A stretch of DNA of 64,000 nt, from the NCBI GenBank assembly GCA_011634665.1, contig WAEK01000011.1, positions 1,482,501 through 1,546,500 on the forward strand, read 5' to 3'. A program made the translations under genes and the position numbers. Below are positions 8,566 through 18,592 of the stretch, one piece after another; position 1 is the stretch's first letter, and every line of letters begins with the position of its first letter. The notes under the pieces are model-generated. The model ran no database searches. It was given only the letters and a program-made list of their open reading frames with translations, and was not told the origin of the DNA. The DNA comes from Mortierella sp. BCC40632 (Eukaryota > Mortierellomycota > Mortierellomycetes > Mortierellales > Mortierellaceae).

Positions 8566-10577
8566 ATGGCAGCCCTGGCTTTTCCTCCACATGGTCATGC
8601 AGTGGCCACTTTCTTTCATATAGAACACCTCGTTGACCAAGTCTGTGGTTCTATCTCCACCAAGGACATCCATGCCTGTATCCGAGTCTCCCGGTCGTGG
8701 CACCATGTCTTTGGACCCCAAGTCTTTCGTCGACTTATTTTGCCCTACAAAAACGACAAATACCCTCGAGACCTTGTCATCGCCAATGCCCACCATGTTC
8801 GCTGTATTGCAACACCATACACTGGAAACGCCTTTTTTGCCAACTTTGAAACCAGTTTCCCTAACCTTCAGCATTTTCATTTCGGGACCTTCTCTTGGAC
8901 TACCCGTGGCGACATCAAGCGAATGGACAACAAACTTCAAAATGTATTCGAGACAAGTCCTCATTTGGTGACACTTTCACTCCGTCTAGAAATCTTTCTC
9001 GAGAATGACACCGGCGTCTTTCTCGAGAATGACCCCGAAATGGGATTCTTGAACGCGTTTTCGCGGTTGTCGTGTCTTGTACGTCTCAACATCTCGTGCT
9101 TGCTTCAGACTCTGTCCATTGAACGAATTCTAGATCATTGTCCAGACTCTGTCCAGGAACTCTCTTTTGAACTGAACCGGGGTAGCGGTTGGGATGAGGG
9201 AATTGTTCCATATACGCCCATGACTCGCAAAAGACCACTTCAGATCCGACTGTTGGCGATAAATTCCTATGTTGTAAAATTGGACCCTGTCATAGCCCAG
9301 TTGTTCAAGTACTCTCCATGCCTGAACCACTTCTTTTTTGAGGCAGAATATGATCAACATATGAGCAGTGTGATTGAGCTCTTGATAGAACATGGTCCAA
9401 GATCCATTGAAAGACTGTCGTTCAAGGAAAGGCTCACTCAAAGCGACCAATTGATCCGACTTGTCCGTGCCTTTCCAAGGCTTCGCATGGTCTCATCAGG
9501 CAACTGTGCGTTGAATGTCGCCGATTGTGAGTACGATGAAGACGACCCATATCACTACCACCCGAAATTCAAGCCTCATCCCGCTGCACCGTTCCCCTCG
9601 GATCAACTCGAGCTATTGGGTAAAGGCGAAAGCATGTTTTCAGGATTGACAGTTCTTCGGATGGATAATATCAAAACCTTTTATTCGGGCGTCGTATGTA
9701 TCATGTCAATGTGCCCACTCTTACGAGAGGTGTACTTTGGCCCAATCTGTAATCAGACAGGACCTTACGGGGGGATCAGTCTCCAAGATCTTGCTCAGTC
9801 AGAATGGGCCTGTACACAGCTCGAGGTCCTAGTCATACCTGTAGTTGATACATTAGAATCCTTTGAAGATTGGAGGATGGATTTTGAGAATCTGCAAGTG
9901 ACTCAGTTGACGCCCAGTGGGATTGTTCAGCAGGTCATCAAACTGTTGGACAAACTTCGGAGTCTACCTAACATGAAACAACCCCAGATTCAATGGCATG
10001 GACAAGGATTCCGAATGTCTCTCGAAACAGCTCAGGCACTATTGGTCAACACCTGGGATGAAGACGAGGTAGTCTCAGGGAAGCCTAGACGGGTAATCAG
10101 GGAACAGGATGTTGAATGGCTCGGACTTGAGTGGTTATCGCAGAAGAGCTTTCAAGAGAGAATTAACTAGGGATTGTACTCGCTGGCCAAGGAACAGTGC
10201 CCAGGATTGAAGTATACCATCCTATTGGATGATCATGAGAATGAGATGCTGGATGACACTACTAAGTAAACGGAGAGGCGAAAATATACGAAGTACTCCA
10301 GCAACCAAGGTTCAACGCACAAAACCATTCGGACGAGGAAGAGGAAGAACAAGTAGGGAAATATGTTGACCTCAGTCGCAGAAGGAAGATCAAAGAGGAA
10401 GGGATCTTCTTCAATGCTTATCATACCATCCCAAGACTCTGGCCTCGAGGAGAGTCATTTTATTTCTTTCCAAAAGATCGACCACATCGACGATACCGCG
10501 CTGCCTGGAGGAGTCATTGCACACCTTTTCGTGGATCAACAGAATGGGACTATGACGAAGACGATGAAGACGAATAA
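8566..10577 (+). pseudogene. F-box-like/LRR-like protein, array copy 3 (broken 3' end)
   Basis: The first 534 codons (8566-10170) are open and equivalent to the other copies, including the F-box-like motif (IEHLVDQVCGSIS, ACIRVSRSWHHVFGP; note Ser in place of the usual Cys) and the leucine-rich centre. Where the others read QERIDLGL, a substitution gives TAG at 10168-10170. A three-base deletion, a second in-frame stop at 10267-10269 and a one-base shift follow. The last 260 bases, up to the GAATAAA at 10571, are nearly identical to copy 4. The gene could still make a 534-aa product lacking the acidic and basic C-terminal region, so pseudogene versus truncated gene is open. Confidence 0.7.
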
Positions 10578-10677
10578 AGACAAACGGCCTTCCAAAGTTC
10601 TCTTTCTTTTGTTCCTTTCGGTTTACTCCTATGCTGACACTGTGAGGATATCAGAAAATGAGTTGAATCAGAAAATG

Positions 10678-10862
10678 CGGAGGGATCAGATTATGGGAGC
10701 CAAGAGCAGAATGCTGCCTGTGTTACCAATGAAGGTGGTGGATGTCAAGCAACTGAGCCAAAAGAGGAACACACGCGGTTGGAGATACCCTTGAAACGGA
10801 TGGCAAAGGTCTTGACGCTAAGGAAGTCAAGCGATGGCGGGAGTGAGTACCAAAGTCTCAAG
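10678..10862 (+). pseudogene. Degenerate LPMO-like 3' fragment, array unit 4
   Basis: Only the 3' part of the LPMO-like gene is present: sequence matching about 890-1040 of the intact copy (the GGAGCCAAGAGCAGAATGCT region encoding the SGMLPVLPMKVVDVKQL segment, then the LETKGKG-like part). The signal peptide and catalytic core are absent, and small deletions shift the frame. It starts directly after sequence shared with the F-box 3' flank, so the junction marks a deletion of the 5' two thirds. Confidence 0.75.
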
Positions 10863-11299
10863 CCTCAATTGGAACATCGCCACAATCAAGGCCCAAAAAG
10901 GGGCTGAGCGGAAAAGTCGTAGAGTGACATTTGTGTCTTTGACCGTAGCTCCTTGACATTTGAGTTGGTTGGTTGACACAAAAAAAAAAAAAAAAAAAAA
11001 GCGTTTGACAGAATGAGCCGGACCAAGCTCCTATCGAATCGCTCATAGTCATCAGTGCCGACTTGGTGAAGAGTGGGCATGACCATGTGGTTTCTTGTCA
11101 CGGCGCCAATAGGGCTCATGCGAGAGGCAATGCAAACAAAAAAAAAAGGTCCAATACTTCTGGAAGGATCATGCAAACCCTGTAAATGCATCCGTTCGTG
11201 TCCTCACTGCCACTGCGATGAAGGCAGTATGATGCAGTGCATCATGGAGCCAGGGCTCCTTCTCACATCCTTTACTGGCATCGCCATGAACCACAAGCC

Positions 11300-11329
11300 C
11301 CTGCGCCTCCATGCACGCGCGTATAAAAA
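11300..11329 (+). promoter_or_regulatory. Conserved TATA promoter block, F-box-like gene 4
   Basis: CCCTGCGCCTCCATGCACGC then GCG and TATAAAAA (11322-11329). It is the fourth instance of the array promoter block; the CCAAGTGC part is slightly changed here. Confidence 0.68.
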
Positions 11330-11530
11330 GGAGAACCTCTTTTCTCCTTTGCTCAGTGGACTCTTGGCGGATCCTTTCTTGCTTCTCTGTCTTTCTTAAT
11401 CACGAGTCCCTCTTTCTCCCTGCTCTTCCTTCTCCCAGCCACTCCTACCCACTCTCACTCACTCTCATTCCGATTCTCCACGGCCAACACGCCCCTGCTC
11501 CCTGACTTGAATGATAATATCTGGAACAGG

Positions 11531-13522
11531 ATGGCAGCCCTGGCTTCTCCTCACCATGGTGATGCAGTGGCCACCTTCTTTCGCATAGAACACCTCGTCG
11601 ACCAAGTCTGTGGCTCTATTTCCACCAAGGACATCCATGCCTGTATTCGAGTCTGCCGAGCATGGCATCGTATCTTTGGACCCCATGTCTTCCGTCGACT
11701 TACTTTGCCTAACAGAAGCAACGACTACCCTAGAGACCTTGTCATTGCCAATGCCCACCTTGTCCGCTCTATTACAACACCATCCGATGGAAACTTTAAT
11801 CTTTTCGACATGGGTGTCAACTTCCCTAACCTTCGGCATGCTCGTTTCAAGGTCTCCTTTTGGGAGGCACTAGAAGCAAGCGAAAGTATGGAAAACGGAC
11901 TTCAAAAATTATTCGAGACGAGTCCTCATCTGGCGACACTTTCAATCTGTCTAGATTTCTTTCTCTGGGATAACTCCAACACAGGATTCTTGAACGCTTT
12001 GTCACGACTGTCGTGTCTTGTACGTCTCAAAATCTCATGCACGTTTCAAACCCTACCCATTGAGCAACTTCTAGACTGTTGCCCAGACTCTGTCCAGGAA
12101 CTCTTTCTTGAGATAAGCCGGGAACCTGGATTGCTCCAGGAAATACATCCAAACACGACTTTGACCCGCAAAAGACCTCTTCAGATCCGACGGTTGACAA
12201 TTACTTCCGATGCTTCAGAGGTAGACCCTGTCATAGCCCAGTTATTCAAGTGCTCCCCATGCTTGAATCATTTCTCGTTTGAGACAGATTATAGTACAAT
12301 CTTGAGTAGTGTGGTTGAACTCTTGATCGAGCATGGTTCAAGATCCATTGAACGACTGTCTTTCAACCCAGGGTTCTCTCAAAGCTATCATTTGATCCGA
12401 CTTATCCATGCCTTTCCATGGCTTCGTATGATTTCTTCAGGTAACTGTGCGTTGAATGTCGCTGATTGCGAGTACGATGAGGACGATCCATATCTCCACC
12501 GCCCGGATTACAAGGCTCATCTTGCTACACTGTCCCCCTCGAGTCAACTTGGACCATTGGGCACAGGCGAAAACACATTTTCAGGATTGACTGTCCTTCG
12601 GATGGATAAAATCTACACAGAATATGCAGACATTGTATGGGCCCTGACGATTTGTCCACTCTTACGAGAGGTGTACCTTGGCTCTAGCTGGAATCGAAGA
12701 GGGGTTTATGGAGGGATCAGTCTCCAAGATCTTGCTCGATCCGAATGGGCCTGTACACAGCTCGAGGTCCTAGTCATGCCTGTAGTCGATACAGTGGAAT
12801 CGTTTAGAGAATGGATGTTGGTTCAGGAAAGGCCCCCTGTAACCCTGTTGACACAAAGTGAAATTGCTCAGCAGGCCATCAAACTGTTGGACAAGCTTCG
12901 GAGTCTACCCAACATGAAACAGCCTTGGATTCGATGGCATGGAAAGGGATTTAGGATGTCTCTCGAAACAGCTCAGTCTCTATTGGTCAACATTTGGGAT
13001 GATGACGAGGTGGCCTCTGGCAAACCAAGACGGATAATCAGGAAAGAGGATGTTGAATGGCTCGGACTCGAGTGGTTACCACAGCAGAATCTTCAAGAGA
13101 GAATCGATCTGGGATTGATGTGCTCGCTGGCCGAGAAACAGCACCCAGGATTGAAGTATACCATCCTGTTGAATGATCGTGATAATGAGATGTTAGATGT
13201 CACTACCAAGTATATGGGAAGGCGAGATATATTCGAGTCACGCCAACAACCAAGGATCAGCACGCAAAACCATTCGGACGAGGAAGAGGAAGAGCAAGTA
13301 GAGAAATATGTTGACCTCAGTCGCAGAAGGAAGATCAAAGAGGAAGGGATCTTCTTCAATGCTTATCATACCATCCCAAGACGCTGGCCTCGAGGAGAAC
13401 TATTTTATTTCTTTCCAAAAGATCGACCACATCGACGATACCGCGCTGCCTGGAGGAGTCATTGCACACCTTTTCGTGGATCAACAGAATGGGACTATGA
13501 CGAAGACGATGAAGACGAATAA
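11531..13522 (+). CDS. F-box-like/LRR-like protein, array copy 4
   Basis: Intronless, 663 aa. F-box-like motif at about 18-60 (IEHLVDQVCGSIS, ACIRVCRAWHRIFGP, HVFRRLTLP), irregular leucine-rich segments through the centre (FPNLRHARF, SPHLATLSI, RLSCLVRLKI), an acidic run (DEEEEEQVE) near 590 and the shared C-terminal segment ending in an acidic tail. The F-box half resembles copy 1 most closely, and the 3' end is almost identical to copies 2 and 3. This mosaic pattern suggests gene conversion in the array. The ATG at 11531 is the common start; an out-of-frame ATG lies 20 bases upstream, as in copy 1. The predicted role is as an SCF adaptor with unknown target. Confidence 0.8.
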   Translation: MAALASPHHGDAVATFFRIEHLVDQVCGSISTKDIHACIRVCRAWHRIFGPHVFRRLTLPNRSNDYPRDLVIANAHLVRSITTPSDGNFNLFDMGVNFPNLRHARFKVSFWEALEASESMENGLQKLFETSPHLATLSICLDFFLWDNSNTGFLNALSRLSCLVRLKISCTFQTLPIEQLLDCCPDSVQELFLEISREPGLLQEIHPNTTLTRKRPLQIRRLTITSDASEVDPVIAQLFKCSPCLNHFSFETDYSTILSSVVELLIEHGSRSIERLSFNPGFSQSYHLIRLIHAFPWLRMISSGNCALNVADCEYDEDDPYLHRPDYKAHLATLSPSSQLGPLGTGENTFSGLTVLRMDKIYTEYADIVWALTICPLLREVYLGSSWNRRGVYGGISLQDLARSEWACTQLEVLVMPVVDTVESFREWMLVQERPPVTLLTQSEIAQQAIKLLDKLRSLPNMKQPWIRWHGKGFRMSLETAQSLLVNIWDDDEVASGKPRRIIRKEDVEWLGLEWLPQQNLQERIDLGLMCSLAEKQHPGLKYTILLNDRDNEMLDVTTKYMGRRDIFESRQQPRISTQNHSDEEEEEQVEKYVDLSRRRKIKEEGIFFNAYHTIPRRWPRGELFYFFPKDRPHRRYRAAWRSHCTPFRGSTEWDYDEDDEDE

Positions 13523-13721
13523 AGACAAACGGCCTTCCAAAGTTCTCTTTCTTTTGTTCCTTTCGGTTTACTCCTATGCTGACACTGTGAGGATATCATG
13601 AAACGAGTTGAATCGGAATAGTACAGAGATGGTGAGGAAATGGAAGGCACAGCGCGTGGAGGAACTTGACAAGTCTAAATAGATGAGGCCAAACAGCTAA
13701 TTATTATAAAGTAAGTTTCTC

Positions 13722-14098
13722 TCCTTTCCACTGCTCCAATAGTGTTTGTTCATGTCGCCATGCAGAGTCTTCCTTGCTAGGCTGGCCCTTGGTCTAATAT
13801 TCCTTCGAGCCAAGCGTGTGTTTGGATTGGTTTCATGAGAAAGTGGTCTCCATGTAGTGGCTACTATTCTGGTCCTATTACAACTTACTATGAAGGAGAC
13901 ACTATCTCTGAACGACTCTGGAGCTACAGCGTCCATAACTACAAACACCTTCCTCCATCCAAGGACCTGGTTCAGGCACACCATGGAGGAGGAGCCTGTG
14001 GGTTTTCGTTGAGTTATGATACAGGCAAGACTAGGCATGCTATTGGCAAATGCACTGTCTATTGCTCAAATACTTGCTGTTCTGGATGTAATTCTTGA
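13722..14098 (+). pseudogene. Degenerate LPMO-like copy, array unit 5
   Basis: This begins in the signal-peptide region (TCTCCTTTCCACTGCTCC and GTTTGTTCATGTCGCCATG) and continues through a diverged core. A frame from 13835 to 14098 still encodes PCSGYYSGPITTYYEGD and AHHGGGACGFSLSYD, matching FPCGGYKRGPVTTYHAGD and ARHGGGACEFSLSYD of the intact copy. The 5' part is frameshifted and the 3' third is missing. No F-box-like gene follows, so this is the truncated right edge of the array. It is the most diverged of the long copies. Confidence 0.78.
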
Positions 14099-14467
14099 AG
14101 TGAACAATGGAATAGAGCCACCTTAATCTAGAACAAAAACACCCACATGACTCGCAACAACGAAGGTTGAAGACTTGATGGCAACCTGTGATTCTAGTGA
14201 GAGCTACCAGCGGACATGGAATGGGATCCAATACATCTAAGCTGATGTGCTTCCTCTTGCAAACTCTCAGGGCGGCGAGTTTGGCTAACTTGTGTGACTG
14301 GCGCCTCGTGGGTGAATCTTGTCAGGAAGCTGGGTATCCAGAATGAGTACGACGGCACTACTCAGGATGCCAATTAGCTCCGTGCGACTGGAGAGATTGA
14401 CGGTCAGCATGATGGGTTGATCACCATTGCTGCCCAAAGACATGAAAGGAGAGGGAGGAATGAAAGA

Positions 14468-15076
14468 CTATGATCCTCGACTAGCCATCAATTGTTGTAT
14501 TTGAATCCCAAAGATTTTCATCTGATACTTTAGCAATTCTTCCTCCTCAGCGGACGATCTTGGCCTGCTATGCTCTTGAGTAGAATCAAGACCGTCCCTA
14601 CGATCCTGGAAAGCTTGGGTTTGATCTTGGGTTTGCTGAGCTTCGTCCTCCATATCGATACAGATCGATTCAAGCTCGGACCCGCTGGTAATTCGAGGCT
14701 TACGAGATGGCGCAGTTGGAGGTGGTGGTAGCATGTCATTTGAGTGCTTAGGTGGTGGGTTGGAATCGGGTGAGTGGAGCGAAGGCCAACATGAAGAGGC
14801 AACGGCTCGAGAGGGACTTGAATGGTCGGGGGGCAATGGTATGGAAAAAGATTTGACTGATTCCCAATCTGCTGATTCCGCATCTGTGAGTCTGTCCATA
14901 TCGAGTGGAAACATGCCCGTAGCCGACTGGGATTGGCTCTTGTCTTGCTTATCCTGTATCAGACTATTGAGATCTGCGTTTGTGCTAGTAATGGCTGTTG
15001 GATTGGTGTTGGTATTGGTGCTGTTGTTATTCCGGTTGCTATTGCTGTTGTTGTTGCTGTTGTCAGAGTGGTGTTC
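14468..15076 (-). CDS. Low-complexity hypothetical protein (last exon; 5' end unresolved)
   Basis: A 202-codon open stretch on the minus strand ends at a TGA-side stop at 14468. It begins with an Asn/Ser/Thr-rich run, continues through Pro/Ser-rich and Gln/Asp-rich sequence, and ends with EEEELLKYQMKIFGIQIQQL, which could be a short amphipathic helix. An internal ATG at 14914 gives a 148-aa version. The region upstream of 15076 looks like an acceptor (CTAATCATCCCAG, with a CTAAT branch site), and GTAGGT at 15154 could be the donor of a 78-nt intron. The candidate upstream exon (start ATG at 15296) encodes a hydrophobic segment but is broken by a stop in a run of eight T residues (minus strand). 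That could be another intron, a sequencing error or decay. No family recognised. Confidence 0.4.
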   Translation of the reverse strand, partial: EHHSDNSNNNSNSNRNNNSTNTNTNPTAITSTNADLNSLIQDKQDKSQSQSATGMFPLDMDRLTDAESADWESVKSFSIPLPPDHSSPSRAVASSCWPSLHSPDSNPPPKHSNDMLPPPPTAPSRKPRITSGSELESICIDMEDEAQQTQDQTQAFQDRRDGLDSTQEHSRPRSSAEEEELLKYQMKIFGIQIQQLMASRGS

Positions 15077-15296
15077 CTGGGATGATTAGTCTTCGGACTC
15101 TTTAGCCTTTTTACGAGCGTAAAGTATTTGACAAATGAGCACGACCTCACCTACAGTAGCAGGCCAGGCGCAGTAGAGGCTAAAAAAAAGCTGTTGATAC
15201 ATATCTGATAGAGGAGAAAGTGACTGCATAGAAGAGGTTGATGAAGGTGAAAGCTTTAGCCAAATAGATTCGATCTATCGTAACGATTTCCGCCAT

Positions 15297-15849
15297 GGGT
15301 AAAAGGAAGGAAAGGAGGATAACGAAGCAAAGAGAAAGACCGATTTCAACTTATGTCCGACCTATGCACGTGAAGTCGTGGGGGAAACAGTTCAGGCTCC
15401 AAAGTGAGGTGAAATTTGGACGAGACCCGAAGGCATGATTTACATATCCATCAGGAACCAACCCTTATTTGTACCCTGAATGATTGCCTCACTTCCCCTC
15501 CCTCTCCCCCTCTGAATAGCTTTGAAGAGCGCCCATAAAAATCTCCAACAAGGATGAGGTTGAAATACTGTTGTTACATTGACCACTTTATGCTTGCAAG
15601 CGGTTGATCTCTTCCCGGTTCTAAATATTACGGCGTGAAAAATGCAAATCAAGGTCGAAAGAGCACACGGTTCTCTCGTAACTAGCGTCCATCGACGGAT
15701 TGATAGGGAGGGAGGGAGGCAAACTCTCAGTATCCTCGAGACGAAGTGCAATGATGATGTTGAAAGAAAAGGGGCACAAGTTGGATTCCAGTGACATTTC
15801 CAAGAGACACTGAGAGGGATAGGACTGATATCTGGTTTGGCCAGATTAC
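15297..15849. other. Intergenic region between BUD23 3' end and the hypothetical gene
   Basis: No gene is supported. Both flanking genes are on the minus strand, so this holds the BUD23 3' flank and the upstream region of the next gene, with G/A-rich sequence at 15300-15345 (C/T-rich in the transcript sense). Short minus-strand frames at 15440-15803 show no protein character. Confidence 0.5.
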
Positions 15850-17194
15850 TCAGAACTTTGGGCGACGCTTTCGGGCTGTGTATTTGGAATCGTTGGCAGT
15901 CTTGTCGCCTCTTGAACGAAGCTGTTCCTTCTTCTTCAGGACCCAGTTCTTGTCCTTGAGAGAGTTGCGTTTGCTTGACCGCATCCGAGAATCGTTTCTC
16001 CTATTGGACAAAAGGGGTCAGAGAAAGAAAAAGAAAGAAAGAAAGATGTTAGTGAACAAGAGACTAGAAAAACAATAAAGATAACAATAAAAGATGTGAT
16101 ATCAAAATAGAACGGCGCCCTAGTTACGTACTTCTTGGAGGTATACTGAACGCCACCCTCATCTGGGTCACCTAGCTCGTTCTCTCCAAGAGCGGCAGGG
16201 AGCTGCTGCTTAACGCCCTGAACCTCTTGTCCTGCAAAAAGACAAAGATAAAACTTTTTTGCCTTTTTCGAGTTTGGATAATCGACAACAAGACCTCCCT
16301 CGAAACCACAGCGGACAGCGACACTCATGATCAGTTGGATTTGGTCATCGTTCTCAGGGTAGAACTGAAAGATAGCTCTGGCCCCACGCTTCAGGGACGA
16401 GTAGAGGGTTGAGAAGAACCGAGTCAAACGAGCCTTGGGGTGATGTGAAGCCTTATCGGCATTACAAAGCCATTGAAGTACCGAGATCGAAATACAGCCA
16501 TCAAAAGTACCGGGGCGGAAGGCCATTCCTTGTCCTGCGTCCTGAAGGAACAGATCTCCCGAAGCCTCTTGTTCCAAAGCGACCTCCAACATGGCCGGTG
16601 CAATATCAAAACCAACCCAGACATGACCGTATTCTTCCAAGACCTCGCCGCTGAGTCCTGATCCACAGCCAACATCAAGAATGTATCCAGGGTAGTCTTC
16701 AGGCAAGTTCAAGAGTTCGACGGCACGGGAAGCCATCTCAGCCTGAATTGCAGCAATGCGGGAGCTATATAAAGTAGAAGAAAGTAGGGCGATTCGGGTC
16801 AGAAAAGAGTTTGAATGCCCAGCGAGGCAAGATCGGAGACAAAGCATTTTTTGATTCTAAGAAAGAAAGAATACAAGATAAAGAGAGGGGAGAGGGAAAG
16901 AGAGAGAGGTAACATACTTTCCCGTATACTTTTTGGCCTCGTCGCCTCCATAGATCTGGTAAAGTAGCGAGCGTTCGCAACAGAAAGGAAAAAAAAAAAA
17001 AAAAAAAAAAAAAAAAGTGAGTACCAGAGGGACCAGGGGCTTAGTTGTCTGTTACCAAAACAAGAGAAAAAGCCAAGACTTCGAGCCAGTAGAGAGAAGG
17101 AAGAGAGAGATGACAGAAACGAAATGAGTTCTCCGGCCATCCTGCCATGCATGCTTACGATTTCTGGTGGTGCCTGATGCTCTGGTCTTGACAT
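15850..17194 (-). CDS. BUD23: 18S rRNA (guanine-N7) methyltransferase Bud23
   Basis: Four exons: 17194-17159, 16955-16918, 16764-16132 and 16000-15850, joined in frame to 285 aa, close to yeast Bud23 (275 aa). The N-terminus MSRPEHQAPPEI and the next exon (YGGDEAKKYTG) match the family start. The SAM-binding loop LDVGCGSGLSGE is at about 54-65, followed by the class I Rossmann fold (GFDIAPAMLEVAL, FDGCISISVLQWLCNAD, FQFYPEN). The last exon gives the basic tail (WVLKKKEQLRSRGDK, YTARKRRPKF) typical of Bud23. Introns have GTAAGC, GTATGT and GTACGT donors; introns 1 and 2 (as transcribed) hold long T-runs and C/T-rich sequence. Bud23 methylates a guanine in 18S rRNA in pre-40S particles with Trm112. 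The identification is firm; two tiny first exons (36 and 38 nt) would be missed by simple gene finders. Confidence 0.93.
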
Positions 17195-17238
17195 TTCGAG
17201 ATTCGTTGAATGGTCAAAAAAAAAAAAAAAAAAAAAAA

Positions 17239-18204
17239 GCTTGGGCAAAGTTGCCTTGTCCTTTAGGACAAGACAGGAAAACGGACGCACTAATTACGTC
17301 ACAGAAGCCGAAGTAAAGTGAGGCCTTCATGAATGAAGTCCAGAGCCCTAGCACTTCGGGTAGTACAACTGACAACGGATGTCAACTTGGCTTACAAACC
17401 CTTTACATGTAGAGCAATTCTTGGAGGTGTAGCACTTTTCGACTCCTACTACGACATATCCTAGTGATTGCGCCTATCATGAACAAGCGTTTTAGCACTT
17501 GGTCAGTCGGGGTCGTCAGAAAAGTAAAGAGGAACTACTGTTTGCTAACTTGTGTACAAAGTAAGATTGAAATGAGGTATGCAATATGGCCAATCTCATT
17601 CACGAGGAGAACTGTCCAAGACCGACTCTGATATCAACCTGTTTTTGTCGCTCCGCTTGGCTCCAGTAAGCGATCAGCTATTATCCTATGCTCCTCCTTA
17701 GTTGCTTTCTTTGCATTCCACAAATACTTCTTTAACATAGTATCACGACAGAAGGATTCGAGATATTTCTCAGCCTGTTACACTCTCCCCACACAAAATC
17801 CGATATTTGCTTCTGATCCATGGTGATGTGGGAGTCTTGTTTCAATCTAACCGACCGAGTTTTCCTCTGCTCCATCTAACGTCTGAGCTTGCTAAATTCC
17901 GTAAACATCTCATTCCGGGGCCTAGTAACTCTCAGTGATTGCGGAGAGGGTTCTAGATAAACGCGATGCCGTGTTATTTCTTTTGAGTAACTGCCCTTTA
18001 TTAGATACTTCATCAATAGACTGTATTAGACTGGGCGAAGCTCCAAAGTGTTCTGAGCCTCTGTGATATTTATTGCGCCACCTTGGGCACTTATTTGACT
18101 ACACCATCCCATACGGACGAAATCGGGGCCTCAAGGATTCTTGAGACGGACTCCATCAACTTCGCTTAACAAGTGAAGCGAAAGAGCGCTAGAAAAGTAT
18201 TGAT
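17239..18204. other. Gene-poor region upstream of BUD23
   Basis: Beyond the BUD23 promoter side and an A-run at 17216-17238, all frames are densely interrupted and no motif or repeat stands out. The base composition is mixed with no strong skew. I see nothing supportable here. Confidence 0.5.
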
Positions 18205-18592
18205 ATGCAGGACATTGAGGAAAAAAGAGAAATAAGGGATCACCTACCACTGATCCTAAACGCGCCGGTGTATAATGTGGAAAACGAAAATTCGCCGATA
18301 TCCAGACTGATAGCTTACGCGTCAGAATTCGGTGTATGGCCTAAAAGACCCATTTCTCAAAAAATAACCATGCAAATCTTATATCAGATCCCATACAAGG
18401 AGAATCCGAAGGCAACTCATGAAGCTTCGGACGTGTTTGAAGAGGTAATGGCTTTGTTGATTGATCCTACCAACATGAGCTTATTTACCCCGCTAACCTT
18501 ATTTTTAGCTCTTGCACCTGTGCCTTCTTGCTTTGAACACTACTCCCTGCCTACTAATTGAATGGCTATCATCCCAGCACTCTATTGTCTAG
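18205..18592 (+). CDS. Orphan two-exon candidate gene, 107 aa
   Basis: Exon 1 (18205-18444) encodes 80 residues of good composition (for example SPISRLIAYASEFGVWPK and QILYQIPYKENPKATHEASD). A 64-nt intron (18445-18508) fits closely: GTAATG donor, GCTAAC branch site and ATTTTTAG acceptor. Exon 2 continues in frame as a leucine/cysteine-rich helix-like stretch (LLHLCLLALNTTPCLLIEWL) to a TAG at 18592. Without splicing the frame runs to 118 aa with a less convincing end. No family recognised. It lies in a gene-poor, transposon-affected region, so it may be a gene, an exon of a longer broken gene or a fragment of a mobile element. The splice signals are the main support. Confidence 0.4.

Larger units (their letters stand above)
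352..14098 (+). repeat. Tandem array of LPMO-like + F-box-like two-gene units
   Basis: Five head-to-tail units share the order LPMO-like sequence, spacer, TATA block, F-box-like gene. F-box starts are 3218, 3654 and 2965 bases apart; the differences come from the unit 3 insertion and from LPMO deletions. Homology covers coding parts, promoters and 3' flanks (for example GACACTGTGAGGATATCA after each F-box copy), so whole segments were duplicated rather than single genes. Confidence 0.85.

Noticed and set aside
13308..13601. Frame starting MLTSVAEGRSKRKG, repeated at 10363
   Set aside because: It is a second frame of the duplicated F-box 3' end, conserved only because the DNA is duplicated.
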